This document shows, one piece after another, positions 15,964-24,587 of a stretch of 30,566 nucleotides of DNA; positions within the stretch are counted from its first letter, which is position 1; every line of letters begins with the position of its first letter. The stretch lies in the NCBI GenBank assembly GCA_002297505.1, contig DBLQ01000111.1, positions 1 through 30,566 on the forward strand, read 5' to 3'. This DNA is from Flavobacteriales bacterium UBA720. Lineage in GTDB: Bacteria; Bacteroidota; Bacteroidia; Flavobacteriales; Weeksellaceae. A program made the translations under genes and the position numbers. The notes under the pieces are model-generated. The model was not told where the DNA came from and did not search any database. It saw nothing but the letters and a program-made list of their open reading frames with translations.

Positions 15964-15979
15964 AATTAAGTCTGATTTT

Positions 15980-17086
15980 TTATTTTACTGGGATCAAAGT
16001 ATAATCGCCCGTAGCATCATTAAAATAGATGTCATAAATCCATTCTGAACTTAATGGAATATTATCACCACCTTTTTGAGCTGTCCCGAAAAACTCTGAT
16101 TGAGCACCCCAGCTTACATCCCATGAATTATTTGCCCTGAATTTGAACACACCTTCATTAAGGCTTACTGCTTTGGCGGTCCATACGTGAGTATCAAATG
16201 TAGATCTCTTTAACTGTGTATCGGTATTCCAATTACCATTTACAGTTCCAATTATTGAGATGGAGTCATAACCAGCATTAGGATTCGGGAGCTGTGCTAA
16301 CGTGTAAGTCAAAGTACTGATATTGATAGTCAGCTTATAATAACCATCAGAAGGAATCATAATATTTCCGGATCCTCCACCTGTATCCAAAGTTCCGCTT
16401 GTAGCATTTGTCGCTGTACCTAATCCATATTGAACATCGTAAGAGCCTTTATTTTTAATGATTTTAAATCCATCAGCTTTAAAAAATCCAGAGTAGGTGT
16501 ATATATTCTTGTCAGTATTTTTCAGTAGCGGATAAATATTAAGATTGGTCGCTACGTTATCCCAGCCTCCAGCAGTAGCAGCGCCTATTAGGTACAAGTC
16601 TACGTAATTGTAAACAGGACTCGCCAAATAGGGTGTCACCGTTAGATTAGTGACATTAGAAACTTGTGAATAAAAATTTCCATTGACAGAAGATATGACC
16701 CTGAAATAGATTTTCTGAGATTGTGACGGTACTAAACCAATTAACTTGGCAGCATCATTAATTTGCTTATTAGTAAAGCTTTTCGTCGTAACGGATTGCC
16801 CGATTTTATCGCCCAATGCAAATTTTTTATCGAAAGTCTCCGTAGAACTAATTTCAATATTATAATTAATCTCCACAGGTACCGTGTACTTCGCTGGAGT
16901 CCAAGAAATTGTAAGGGACGGATTTGATGGAAAATTAGGATCCAGGATTAAATTTTGCGCGGAAAGATTGACGAGCATAGGAGCTTCCGAATCCTCGATG
17001 GTAATAATTTCTCGATCTTGACAGGCCACAATCAGCAGACCTATGGCAAGAAGAGAAAAAATATATTTAATTTTAAAATTTTTCAT
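15980..17086 (-). CDS. susE: SusE-type starch-binding outer-membrane lipoprotein
   Basis: A 368-residue lipoprotein with lipobox LLIVAC (C22) and the acidic-rich tail QDREI. Its layout is one Ig-like SusE N-terminal domain (about 35-150, with LTISWTPAKYTVPVEINY) and two starch-binding modules (about 155-260 and 265-368). The modules have aromatic/lysine signatures such as GGWDNVAT, GSYDVQYG and NSWDVSWG. Length and order match SusE of B. thetaiotaomicron (about 390 residues, one Ig-like and two binding modules). It lies 11 bp after susD. SusE-type proteins raise surface glucan affinity but have no catalytic activity. Both modules align well with those of the next gene, so the two arose by duplication. 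Confidence 0.88.
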   Translation of the reverse strand: MKNFKIKYIFSLLAIGLLIVACQDREIITIEDSEAPMLVNLSAQNLILDPNFPSNPSLTISWTPAKYTVPVEINYNIEISSTETFDKKFALGDKIGQSVTTKSFTNKQINDAAKLIGLVPSQSQKIYFRVISSVNGNFYSQVSNVTNLTVTPYLASPVYNYVDLYLIGAATAGGWDNVATNLNIYPLLKNTDKNIYTYSGFFKADGFKIIKNKGSYDVQYGLGTATNATSGTLDTGGGSGNIMIPSDGYYKLTINISTLTYTLAQLPNPNAGYDSISIIGTVNGNWNTDTQLKRSTFDTHVWTAKAVSLNEGVFKFRANNSWDVSWGAQSEFFGTAQKGGDNIPLSSEWIYDIYFNDATGDYTLIPVK

Positions 17087-17097
17087 AAGATTGATTT

Positions 17098-18663
17098 TTA
17101 ATAGCCAGGATTTTGCGTTAAATTAGGATTGGCTTGTAATGCCGTAGTAGGGATTGGGAAAAGTTTATAGGTATCCGGGATAGCCGTACCATCCTTCACA
17201 CCACCTTTCCATGGCCAGAGGTAAGAGCCACCGGTAAATTTTCCAAATCGAATCAAATCTTGTCTTCTCATACCTTCAAAGTTTAATTCACGGCCACGTT
17301 CGTCCAGAATGTGCTGAAGTGTTATTGATGAAAAAGGTGCAGCACCAGCTCTCTCTCTAACCATATTGAAGTATACTAATGCCTGATTAAGATTAGCAGA
17401 TGAAGCGCCTCTCAATGCGCATTCTGCATACATAAGTAGTACATCACTATATCTAAATAGAGGAAAATCGGTTGATGAGAAACTTGTAGGTACACCTGTT
17501 CCGTCAGAATTTTTATTCCAAAACTTCACAGAAGGGAAACCATCTGTCCAGGTTTTATAATCAGTCATTTCCCAAGTATGACCTGTGGTAAAGAAGTAAT
17601 GACCTCTTACATCAGGATTATTCAATATCTCAGTAGGAGTATTCCCATAAAGTCCGTACCATGCTTTTGTCGCTCTGTGACCAGCCCATCCCTCAGTGGC
17701 ACCATAATTAGCCAGTGTCATGTCATCGCTGCTTAAGCTACCGTTTACTATATAAGTTGTGTTTCCAAAACTTTGGCTGTTTACAGCATCTGCAATCAGC
17801 GGAAATATAATTTCTTTTGATGTGTTATTATCTGCAGAGAAGTTCTTTCGGAAATTAGATTCCAACTGATAACCTCCTTCTGAAATAATCTTGTTCAGCA
17901 TAACAGCTGCATCATTATACCGAGCCGTTCCTGTATAAACCTCTGCATTCATATATAATTTAGCAAGTAACATTCTAGCGCAAGCTTTGTTAGCCCTGCC
18001 ATAAGAATTACTTGCAGGTAATGTAGACTCTATTGCAAGCAATTCACTTTCTGCAAACTTAAACAAATCAGCTCTGGAAGTTTCTGGCAATGGTGTCGAC
18101 GTATTGAAAGTTTCATCGTTCAAAAGAGGACCTTTGCCGAAAAAATCAATCAAATAATAGTAAGACAAAGCTCTGAGATATCTCAACTCACTGATCACCT
18201 GCTCCTTATTTGCATACGTTACCTGATTACTCTTCATAATTAATATAAGGTTTGTAGCCTGCGGAATCGTATAATAAATACGGTTAAAAACATAACCGAA
18301 GAACTTATTGTTACTTGTCCAGTTAGATGTTGTAGTAAGCTGATCCAAACCATTATCTCCCCATCTATTTTTAAGATCATCTGCAGTGAAGTCTTGCAGA
18401 TTAACTAACCCTCTGATAAATGGAGATTCACCGGCATTATCAGTGGAACCGAGATCTGAATCTCCTGGGCCACTCACACTTGACAAAGCAAAACTGGCAT
18501 ATAGGCGGGACAACAAGCCGTCTACTGCATTAGGATCTTGTTGCAAAAGGTTCTCCAGTGTAGGCTCCACTTTATTCTCGACATCAAGATCTCCGATACA
18601 TGAATACGTAGAAAGTAGGAAAAGAGACGATATTGCGAAGGCTCTTAAATATATTTTTTTCAT
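17098..18663 (-). CDS. susD: SusD/RagB-family starch-binding lipoprotein
   Basis: A 521-residue outer-membrane lipoprotein that forms the lid of the SusC channel and binds the glucan. The lipobox LLSTYSC gives C22, followed by IGDLDVE. The family hallmarks are present: an N-terminal helical TPR-like part with ISELRYLRALSYYYLIDFFG (about 160-180), and the C-terminal stretch RYSDVLLMYAECAL, then ERGRELNFEGMRRQDLIRFG and the ending LFPIPTTALQANPNLTQNPGY. It starts 6 bp after the susC stop, so the two are surely co-transcribed. Carbohydrate specificity cannot be read from SusD alone; the starch assignment rests on the linked GH13, GH97 and SusE/F genes. Confidence 0.95.
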   Translation of the reverse strand: MKKIYLRAFAISSLFLLSTYSCIGDLDVENKVEPTLENLLQQDPNAVDGLLSRLYASFALSSVSGPGDSDLGSTDNAGESPFIRGLVNLQDFTADDLKNRWGDNGLDQLTTTSNWTSNNKFFGYVFNRIYYTIPQATNLILIMKSNQVTYANKEQVISELRYLRALSYYYLIDFFGKGPLLNDETFNTSTPLPETSRADLFKFAESELLAIESTLPASNSYGRANKACARMLLAKLYMNAEVYTGTARYNDAAVMLNKIISEGGYQLESNFRKNFSADNNTSKEIIFPLIADAVNSQSFGNTTYIVNGSLSSDDMTLANYGATEGWAGHRATKAWYGLYGNTPTEILNNPDVRGHYFFTTGHTWEMTDYKTWTDGFPSVKFWNKNSDGTGVPTSFSSTDFPLFRYSDVLLMYAECALRGASSANLNQALVYFNMVRERAGAAPFSSITLQHILDERGRELNFEGMRRQDLIRFGKFTGGSYLWPWKGGVKDGTAIPDTYKLFPIPTTALQANPNLTQNPGY

Positions 18664-18669
18664 TATTTC

Positions 18670-21552
18670 TTAAAAATTAAAATTAAAACCTAAAGTAAAC
18701 ACTCTTGGTCTAGGATAAAAATTATTATCTATTCCATTAAAATTTTCAGGATCCTGCCCTGTAAAATTGGTCCATGTGTAAACGTTGTTTACAGCACCAT
18801 AAACTCTGACATTAGTATCACCAAACATATTTTTGATCATATAGCCGACTGTTACATTATCCAATTTCAAGAACGTAGCGTCCTCCAGAAAATAGTCAGA
18901 GAAGTAAGTATTGTCGGATAGCTGCAAAAATGGAGAATCTGTCGCGTAATTAATAACGTTGTTTAGATTATTAGAATTGGCAGGAACAGCAGAACTTCTG
19001 TACCCTTGAGCTATCTTTCGTGTGTTGTAAATCTCGCCACCAATCTGTCCTCGGAATGCTGCAGACAAATCCCAATTTTTATAATTGAAAGATGTTCCAA
19101 AACCATAAGTCCAATTTGGCCTTATTGGTCTATAATAACGGTCAGAATTATTGATAACTCCATCTCCATTACGATCTACATAAACCTCAGCTAATGGTTT
19201 ACCACTAGCATCATATACTTGCTGAAATACCCATGCCGAATAAGGTTGATAACCAACAGTATTGTAGGCAATATTAATTCCAGTGCCAACAGGCAATGTG
19301 CTACCGGAATCACTGAAGGTCGTAATATTTTTTAAATCTGTAATCTTACCTTTGTTATAAGCACCATTCACATTGAGACTCCATGTAATGTCTTCTGATT
19401 TTACCGGAACTACACTTAAGCCTAATTCAACGCCATTGTTTTCTAATGAACCAATATTTTCAATGAAGTTAGAAGTTAGACCTTGTCCAGGTGGCAAAGG
19501 CACGCGTGCAAGCAGATCAGTTGTTTTTCTATTATAAACATCTACACTACCTGTAATTCGATCGCTATTAAATAATGAAAAATCAAGTCCCGCGTTTAGG
19601 GTAGTCGTCTTTTCCCAAGTAACGTTAGGATTAAATGGAAGAGCACTGTAAGTTGTTAACCCAGGAAAATACTGTGCATTGGATGCTCCGATCGAGAATA
19701 AAGCACTGGAAGGATAAAAGCCTACTACACCTGTGATGTTCTGCTGCCCGGTCTTACCCCAACCTAATCTTAATTTCAAGTCTCTTACTGTGTTAGAATC
19801 TTTGAAAAAATCTTCTCTCACCTTCCACGCAAAACCTACGGCTGGAAAATAACCCCATCTCTGATCTTTTTGAAAAAGAGACGATGCATCTGCTCTAAAA
19901 GTGACTGTGAATAAATATTTATTGTAAAAGTCAATATTGGTTCTACCAAAAAACGATTGAAGATTCTGAAACAGATAGTATCTGTTATTTGGATTAAGTT
20001 CTGTTCCCGGTTTTACAACTCTTTGACCAGAATTTACATCATACATGTAGTTATCTTTAAATCCGTCATTCTTGAAGTTCTGGTAAGAATAACCTCCTTG
20101 TAGCAAAAAGTGAGACAGAAAACCTGAAAAATTCTTTTCATACACAAGGTAAGAATCCAAAGTGGTATTGGTAATTGTCTGATGTTCCGCGTAATCAATT
20201 CCCGGATTAAAAATATAATTATTTGGATTGGTATACGGGAACGGATTCTGAAAAGTCGCGATGGCATTGTCCGTGAAGACTGTTTTTAAATCAGACTTAG
20301 AAGCTTCTAAGCCAAGATTAACGACAGCACGTAAATCCGGAAGAAAATGAAATTTGTAGTTAATTTCTGTATTACCTAAAAACTTCCAAATTTTCTGAGG
20401 CGCACTTCTTTGGTTGAGAGCTGCCAGAGGGTTAGTTTGGCCTACTAGCAAGTAACGATTACTATTAAGTGTTGTCGCCTGATAATAACCTCCAAAGATG
20501 TCATAAGGGACACCTGACAAGCCTGTTTGGCTAGTGTAGATTGGCTTGGTAGGATCCATAAACAGTGCACTACCAATTGTAGCACCAGAATCGATGGCGT
20601 TAAGATCTGTGAAAGATCCCTTGGCATTTAGATCAATTTTAAGATGTTTATCGAAAAATGATGGTGACATATTAAGGGAAACTGTGTACCTGTCAAGATC
20701 ATTTGTTTTTACTACACCTTCAACTCTTGAATAGCCAATCGACAACCTCGTAGGAACACTTTTGAAGAGACTGCCGGAAATACTTAAATTGTTATCCGAA
20801 GAAACAGATTTCCGATAAATTGCTCTCTGCCAATCCGTATCATAGATCTTACCCATGATTAAAGATTCGTTGACCTCTGTGTCGGGATTATCAGCCACTC
20901 CGCCTACTCCTAATCTAAAATTGTAAAGAGGATAATTCTGATTAATAAAATCTACGAACTGACTGGATTTCATTACGTCAGCATATCTTGTGACCTGACC
21001 TACAGACACATTAGTGCTCAAGTTAATTTTCAATTTGCCTCCACCGCGCTTGGTTGTAATGATAATAACACCGTTAGATGCTCTCGAACCGTAAATAGCC
21101 GTTGCAGAGGCATCCTTTAAAATTGAGAAAGACTCAATATCATTAGGGTTAATATAATTCAAAGGGTTTCCAGCGCCGGCCACACCGTTCGAGTCTACTG
21201 GCACACCGTCAATGACAATCAGAGGATCATTCGAAGCGTTCAAAGAAGATCCTCCTCTTATACGAATATTCGGCTTAGAATCCGGTGAACCACCATCATT
21301 TACAATTCGTACACCGGGAGCCTTTCCTGTTATTAATTGATCAGCAGAGACAATTGCTCCTTTGTTAAAATCTTTGGAGGTTACAGAAGTTATTGATCCC
21401 GTGAGGTCTTCTTTCTTCTGCTTACCATAACCAATCAGCACCACCTGCTCGATTTCGGTCTCCTTCTTGGCCGAATCGCTCTGCTGGGCATGTAACATTG
21501 TCCCGAGCAACAGAAAGGCCGGTGCAATTTTTAGTACATTATAGTTTCTCAC
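18670..21552 (-). CDS. susC: SusC/RagA-family TonB-dependent outer-membrane transporter
   Basis: A 960-residue beta-barrel transporter that takes maltodextrins through the outer membrane using TonB energy. A signal peptide (about 1-22, ending LHAQ) is followed almost at once by a TonB-box-like segment (IEQVVLIGYG) and the plug domain. The plug holds the SusC hallmarks IRIRGGSSLNASNDPLIVIDG and ILKDASATAIYGSRASNGVI (about 95-165). The rest is the 22-strand barrel, ending with the aromatic TLGFNFNF. The N-terminal CarboxypepD_reg-like domain found in many SusC proteins is absent, which makes the protein shorter than the usual 1000 or more residues. It is the first gene of the operon; susD follows after 6 bp. 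Confidence 0.96.
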   Translation of the reverse strand: MRNYNVLKIAPAFLLLGTMLHAQQSDSAKKETEIEQVVLIGYGKQKKEDLTGSITSVTSKDFNKGAIVSADQLITGKAPGVRIVNDGGSPDSKPNIRIRGGSSLNASNDPLIVIDGVPVDSNGVAGAGNPLNYINPNDIESFSILKDASATAIYGSRASNGVIIITTKRGGGKLKINLSTNVSVGQVTRYADVMKSSQFVDFINQNYPLYNFRLGVGGVADNPDTEVNESLIMGKIYDTDWQRAIYRKSVSSDNNLSISGSLFKSVPTRLSIGYSRVEGVVKTNDLDRYTVSLNMSPSFFDKHLKIDLNAKGSFTDLNAIDSGATIGSALFMDPTKPIYTSQTGLSGVPYDIFGGYYQATTLNSNRYLLVGQTNPLAALNQRSAPQKIWKFLGNTEINYKFHFLPDLRAVVNLGLEASKSDLKTVFTDNAIATFQNPFPYTNPNNYIFNPGIDYAEHQTITNTTLDSYLVYEKNFSGFLSHFLLQGGYSYQNFKNDGFKDNYMYDVNSGQRVVKPGTELNPNNRYYLFQNLQSFFGRTNIDFYNKYLFTVTFRADASSLFQKDQRWGYFPAVGFAWKVREDFFKDSNTVRDLKLRLGWGKTGQQNITGVVGFYPSSALFSIGASNAQYFPGLTTYSALPFNPNVTWEKTTTLNAGLDFSLFNSDRITGSVDVYNRKTTDLLARVPLPPGQGLTSNFIENIGSLENNGVELGLSVVPVKSEDITWSLNVNGAYNKGKITDLKNITTFSDSGSTLPVGTGINIAYNTVGYQPYSAWVFQQVYDASGKPLAEVYVDRNGDGVINNSDRYYRPIRPNWTYGFGTSFNYKNWDLSAAFRGQIGGEIYNTRKIAQGYRSSAVPANSNNLNNVINYATDSPFLQLSDNTYFSDYFLEDATFLKLDNVTVGYMIKNMFGDTNVRVYGAVNNVYTWTNFTGQDPENFNGIDNNFYPRPRVFTLGFNFNF

Positions 21553-21679
21553 AAAAAATAAATTTTTAAGGTTTATATTATTATTTTCAAATCATCAGGA
21601 GACAGAGCATCTCCTGCCTCGCAATTTATAAAAATTTCGATTCTCTGTTAAAATTATTTTAAATTCTATAAAATTCCTC

Positions 21680-21691
21680 ACAATATATTGT
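21680..21691. promoter_or_regulatory. Perfect palindrome ACAATATATTGT upstream of susC
   Basis: A 12-bp perfect palindrome 128-139 bases upstream of the susC ATG. It shares CAATATA with the dyad upstream of the GH97 gene. It is a possible binding site for a starch regulator encoded elsewhere. The AT-rich context makes chance occurrence quite possible. Confidence 0.35.
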
Positions 21692-22093
21692 AAAAAGAAG
21701 ACGATAATGAAACATAACTCATTGATTTACAATTTAATTTCGCAATGTTAATTTTTTTAACAAATAACATTTTAACAAATATTTTAACAGAATTATGACC
21801 CTATTTCTTCTTCTAAATTAACCAATATTAATCCTATATTAATCAAAAATGAACTTTTCGAATTTTTTATGATTGAACATTAGGCGCTGAAAATCACCAT
21901 TAATTGCATAATTTCAAATATTAAAAATAATCCAAAGTAATAATTATATTAAGTATTTTATCCTAATAAATCATCATATTTAAGAATTTAAAATAATCCA
22001 GTCACATCACAAGAATAAGTCAAAACCATAAACAGTGATTTCTCTATTTAACAATTTATTAAAATAGATCATAATCAATTCTTATTGCGAGCA

Positions 22094-22109
22094 GAACTGA
22101 TGTCAGTTC
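22094..22109. promoter_or_regulatory. Dyad GAACTGA-TG-TCAGTTC in the metG leader
   Basis: A perfect 7-bp inverted repeat with a 2-bp centre, 42-57 bases before the metG ATG. A second small inverted repeat, CGAAAT and ATTTCG, follows it. The 2-nt centre is too small for a good RNA loop, so a protein-binding site is more likely than a riboswitch. Confidence 0.4.
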
Positions 22110-22150
22110 GAAATGAAAATCGTAATTTCGCAGTTCAAATTTTTTATAAA

Positions 22151-24184
22151 ATGTCAAACAAAAAGATGATTACGGCGGCTTTGCCTTATGCAAACGGACC
22201 GGTTCATATCGGGCATTTGGCGGGAGTATATATTCCTGCGGATGTTTATGCAAGATTTCAGAGAAGATTAGGAAAAGATGTAGCGTTTATCTGCGGATCA
22301 GATGAGCATGGAATTCCTATTACCATAAGAGCTAAAAAAGAAGGGGTTACACCACAGGATATCGTTGACAAATACCACGAAATCATTAAAAAATCGTTCT
22401 CAGATCTGGGAATTTCTTTTGATGAATATTCAAGAACAACCTCAGCGAATCACCGCGAAACAAGTCAGGATTTCTTTAAAGTTCTTTATGAAAAAGGGAA
22501 ATTTACGGAAGAAATGTCTGAACAGTATTTTGACGAACAGGCAGGAGAATTCTTGGCAGACCGATATATTGTTGGAACTTGTCCTAATTGTGGCAACGAA
22601 AACGCTTACGGAGACCAGTGTGAAAAATGTGGTTCTACCCTTTCGCCATCGGAACTGATTAATCCAAAATCAATGTTGAGCGGAAATGTTCCGATTCTGA
22701 AAGAGACAAAAAACTGGTATTTACCATTAAATGAATATGAAGATTTCCTCAACGAATGGATTATCGAAGGTCATAAAGACGACTGGAAACCGAATGTTTA
22801 CGGACAGGTAAAATCCTGGTTAAATGATGGTCTGAAGCCCCGTGCCATGACCAGAGATTTGAACTGGGGCGTTCCCGTTCCGCTTCCGAATGCTGAAGGA
22901 AAAGTACTTTACGTATGGTTTGATGCACCGATCGGATATATTTCTTTCACCAAAGAATGGGCTGCGAAAAACGGAAAAGACTGGAAAGATTACTGGCAAA
23001 GTGAAGGAAGTGATTTAGTTCATTTCATTGGAAAGGATAATATTGTATTCCACTGTATTATTTTCCCTGCAATGATGAAGGCTCACGGCGATTTCATTAT
23101 GCCGAAAAACGTTCCTGCTTTTGAATTTTTGAATCTTGAAAACGATAAAATTTCAACTTCAAGAAACTGGGCGGTCTGGGCGCATGAATATGTAGAAGAT
23201 TTTCCTGGACAACAGGATGTTTTAAGATATGCTCTACTTTCATCTGCTCCGGAAACTAAGGATAATAATTTTACATGGAAGGATTTCCAGACAAAAAACA
23301 ACTCTGAATTGGTTGGAATTTTCGGGAACTTTATCAATAGAGTTGCGGTTTTAATTCATAAATATTATGATGGAATCGTTCCTCAAGGTGATGTAAATGC
23401 GCCTGAATTAGCTGAAATCAACAAAGCTGCAAAAGAAATTTCAGGCTTCTTGGAAAACTATGAATTTAGAAATTCTTTAACAGCTTTAATGAATTTAGCT
23501 CGTTTTGGGAACCAGTATCTTCAGACAGAAGAGCCTTGGAAAACTATTAAAGATAATCCTGAAAAAGCGGCTAACTCTTTATTTGTAGGTGCTCAGATTG
23601 CCGTGGCTTTGGCACAATTGTGCGAACCGTTTATACCTTTCAGTTCTGAGAAATTATTAAACATGTTCAACGTTCAAAAGTCAGATTGGAATGATGTTGA
23701 AACTAAATCTGTTTTAATTGAAACCGGACATCAGATCAACGAAGCATCTCTCTTGTTCTCAAAAATTGAAGACGAGGTCATCGAAGCTCAAATCCAAAAA
23801 CTGGAAGATACCAAACAAAACAATAAAAAAACAAACCCTAACGCCAACCCTATGAAAGACGAAATCACTTTTGATGATTTTACGAAAATCGACTTGAGAA
23901 CAGCAACCATTACAGAAGCTGAAAAAGTGGAAAAAGCAGATAAATTATTAAAACTAACCGTTGATACAGGTGTTGACGTCAGAACTGTAGTTTCAGGAAT
24001 TGCAGAAAGCTTTACTCCGGAAGAAGTGATCGGAAAGCAGGTGATGATTTTATTAAATCTTGCTCCAAGAAAGATCAGAGGCATTGAATCTCAGGGAATG
24101 TTGTTGCTGACAACAAAACCGGACGGAAAATTATCTTTCGTAACGCCGGATGAAACGGTGGAAAACGGGATTGAGATCGGATAA
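22151..24184 (+). CDS. metG: Methionine--tRNA ligase
   Basis: Charges tRNA-Met with methionine in the cytoplasm. I choose the ATG at 22151 (MSNKKMITAALPYANGPVHI), giving 677 residues. The frame runs upstream to a TTG at 22085, but those 22 codons overlap the leader dyad and do not resemble the family. Class I signatures are present: HIGH at 19-22 and KISTS at 333-337, a usual variant of KMSKS. A zinc-knuckle pair, C144-x2-C147 and C157-x2-C160, identifies the MetG1-type enzyme. The C-terminal region (about 570-677, beginning ITFDDFTKIDLRTATI) is the EMAP/Arc1p-like tRNA-binding domain that dimerises the protein. The small secreted gene follows after 8 bp. Confidence 0.97.
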   Translation: MSNKKMITAALPYANGPVHIGHLAGVYIPADVYARFQRRLGKDVAFICGSDEHGIPITIRAKKEGVTPQDIVDKYHEIIKKSFSDLGISFDEYSRTTSANHRETSQDFFKVLYEKGKFTEEMSEQYFDEQAGEFLADRYIVGTCPNCGNENAYGDQCEKCGSTLSPSELINPKSMLSGNVPILKETKNWYLPLNEYEDFLNEWIIEGHKDDWKPNVYGQVKSWLNDGLKPRAMTRDLNWGVPVPLPNAEGKVLYVWFDAPIGYISFTKEWAAKNGKDWKDYWQSEGSDLVHFIGKDNIVFHCIIFPAMMKAHGDFIMPKNVPAFEFLNLENDKISTSRNWAVWAHEYVEDFPGQQDVLRYALLSSAPETKDNNFTWKDFQTKNNSELVGIFGNFINRVAVLIHKYYDGIVPQGDVNAPELAEINKAAKEISGFLENYEFRNSLTALMNLARFGNQYLQTEEPWKTIKDNPEKAANSLFVGAQIAVALAQLCEPFIPFSSEKLLNMFNVQKSDWNDVETKSVLIETGHQINEASLLFSKIEDEVIEAQIQKLEDTKQNNKKTNPNANPMKDEITFDDFTKIDLRTATITEAEKVEKADKLLKLTVDTGVDVRTVVSGIAESFTPEEVIGKQVMILLNLAPRKIRGIESQGMLLLTTKPDGKLSFVTPDETVENGIEIG

Positions 24185-24192
24185 AAAAATTT

Positions 24193-24552
24193 ATGAAGAG
24201 TTTATTTTTCATTTTAGCGCTTTTCTCTTGTTTCTTACATTCTCAAGAAAAGCAGTACAAACTTCTTACGACAGATCAATACAACAATAAATGGTATTAT
24301 TCCTTTGAAAAAGAAGTCTCGGATGGTTTTTATACTTGGTTAAAATCTGAAGAAACCTTACAAAATAATCCATCTACAAAATCTACCGAATATTTTATTG
24401 AATTCAAATGCTCAAACCAAACAATGTCGGATGAAATTGTAATAATAAATTGGAGAGAAGGTAAACCGGATATTTACAACAAAAAATATCTCTTTGTGTC
24501 TATTCCTAAAAAACATGTTGGAAATGCACTAATAGCACAGTTTTGCAAATAA
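24193..24552 (+). CDS. Small secreted protein of unknown function
   Basis: 119 residues with a clear signal peptide (MKSLFFILALFSCFLHSQ, cleavage near HS-Q). The cysteine in it lies before HSQ and not in a good lipobox, so a soluble exported protein is more likely than a lipoprotein. The mature part is rich in K, Y, W and N, with paired cysteines (in FKCSN and near the C-terminal AQFCK) that could form a disulphide in the periplasm. I recognise no domain. It begins 8 bp after metG on the same strand and a long hairpin follows, so it is probably transcribed with metG, without an obvious functional link. Confidence 0.7.
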   Translation: MKSLFFILALFSCFLHSQEKQYKLLTTDQYNNKWYYSFEKEVSDGFYTWLKSEETLQNNPSTKSTEYFIEFKCSNQTMSDEIVIINWREGKPDIYNKKYLFVSIPKKHVGNALIAQFCK

Positions 24553-24553
24553 T

Positions 24554-24579
24554 GAAGGAGTACAAAATTGTACTCCTTC
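24554..24579. terminator. Hairpin between convergent genes, probable bidirectional terminator
   Basis: A perfect 12-bp stem (GAAGGAGTACAA with TTGTACTCCTTC) has a 2-nt centre. It starts 1 base after the secreted-protein stop and ends 8 bases before the methyltransferase stop. The U-tracts on either side are weak, but the position between convergent genes fits termination. Confidence 0.65.
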
Positions 24580-24587
24580 TAAGTTTA

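Larger units (their letters stand above)
21553..22150. other. Divergent intergenic region between susC and metG
   Basis: 598 bp of very AT-rich DNA that must hold the susC operon promoter (minus strand) and the metG promoter (plus strand). I found no clean TAnnTTTG box for either. It contains a 12-bp palindrome (21680-21691), three TTTAACA phrases at 21756, 21771 and 21783, and a dyad near metG (22094-22109). No tRNA, riboswitch or ORF could be supported. Confidence 0.6.

Noticed and set aside
22085..22150. N-terminal extension of metG from TTG at 22085
   Set aside because: The 22 extra residues do not look like MetG, overlap the leader dyad, and a standard ATG start lies at 22151.
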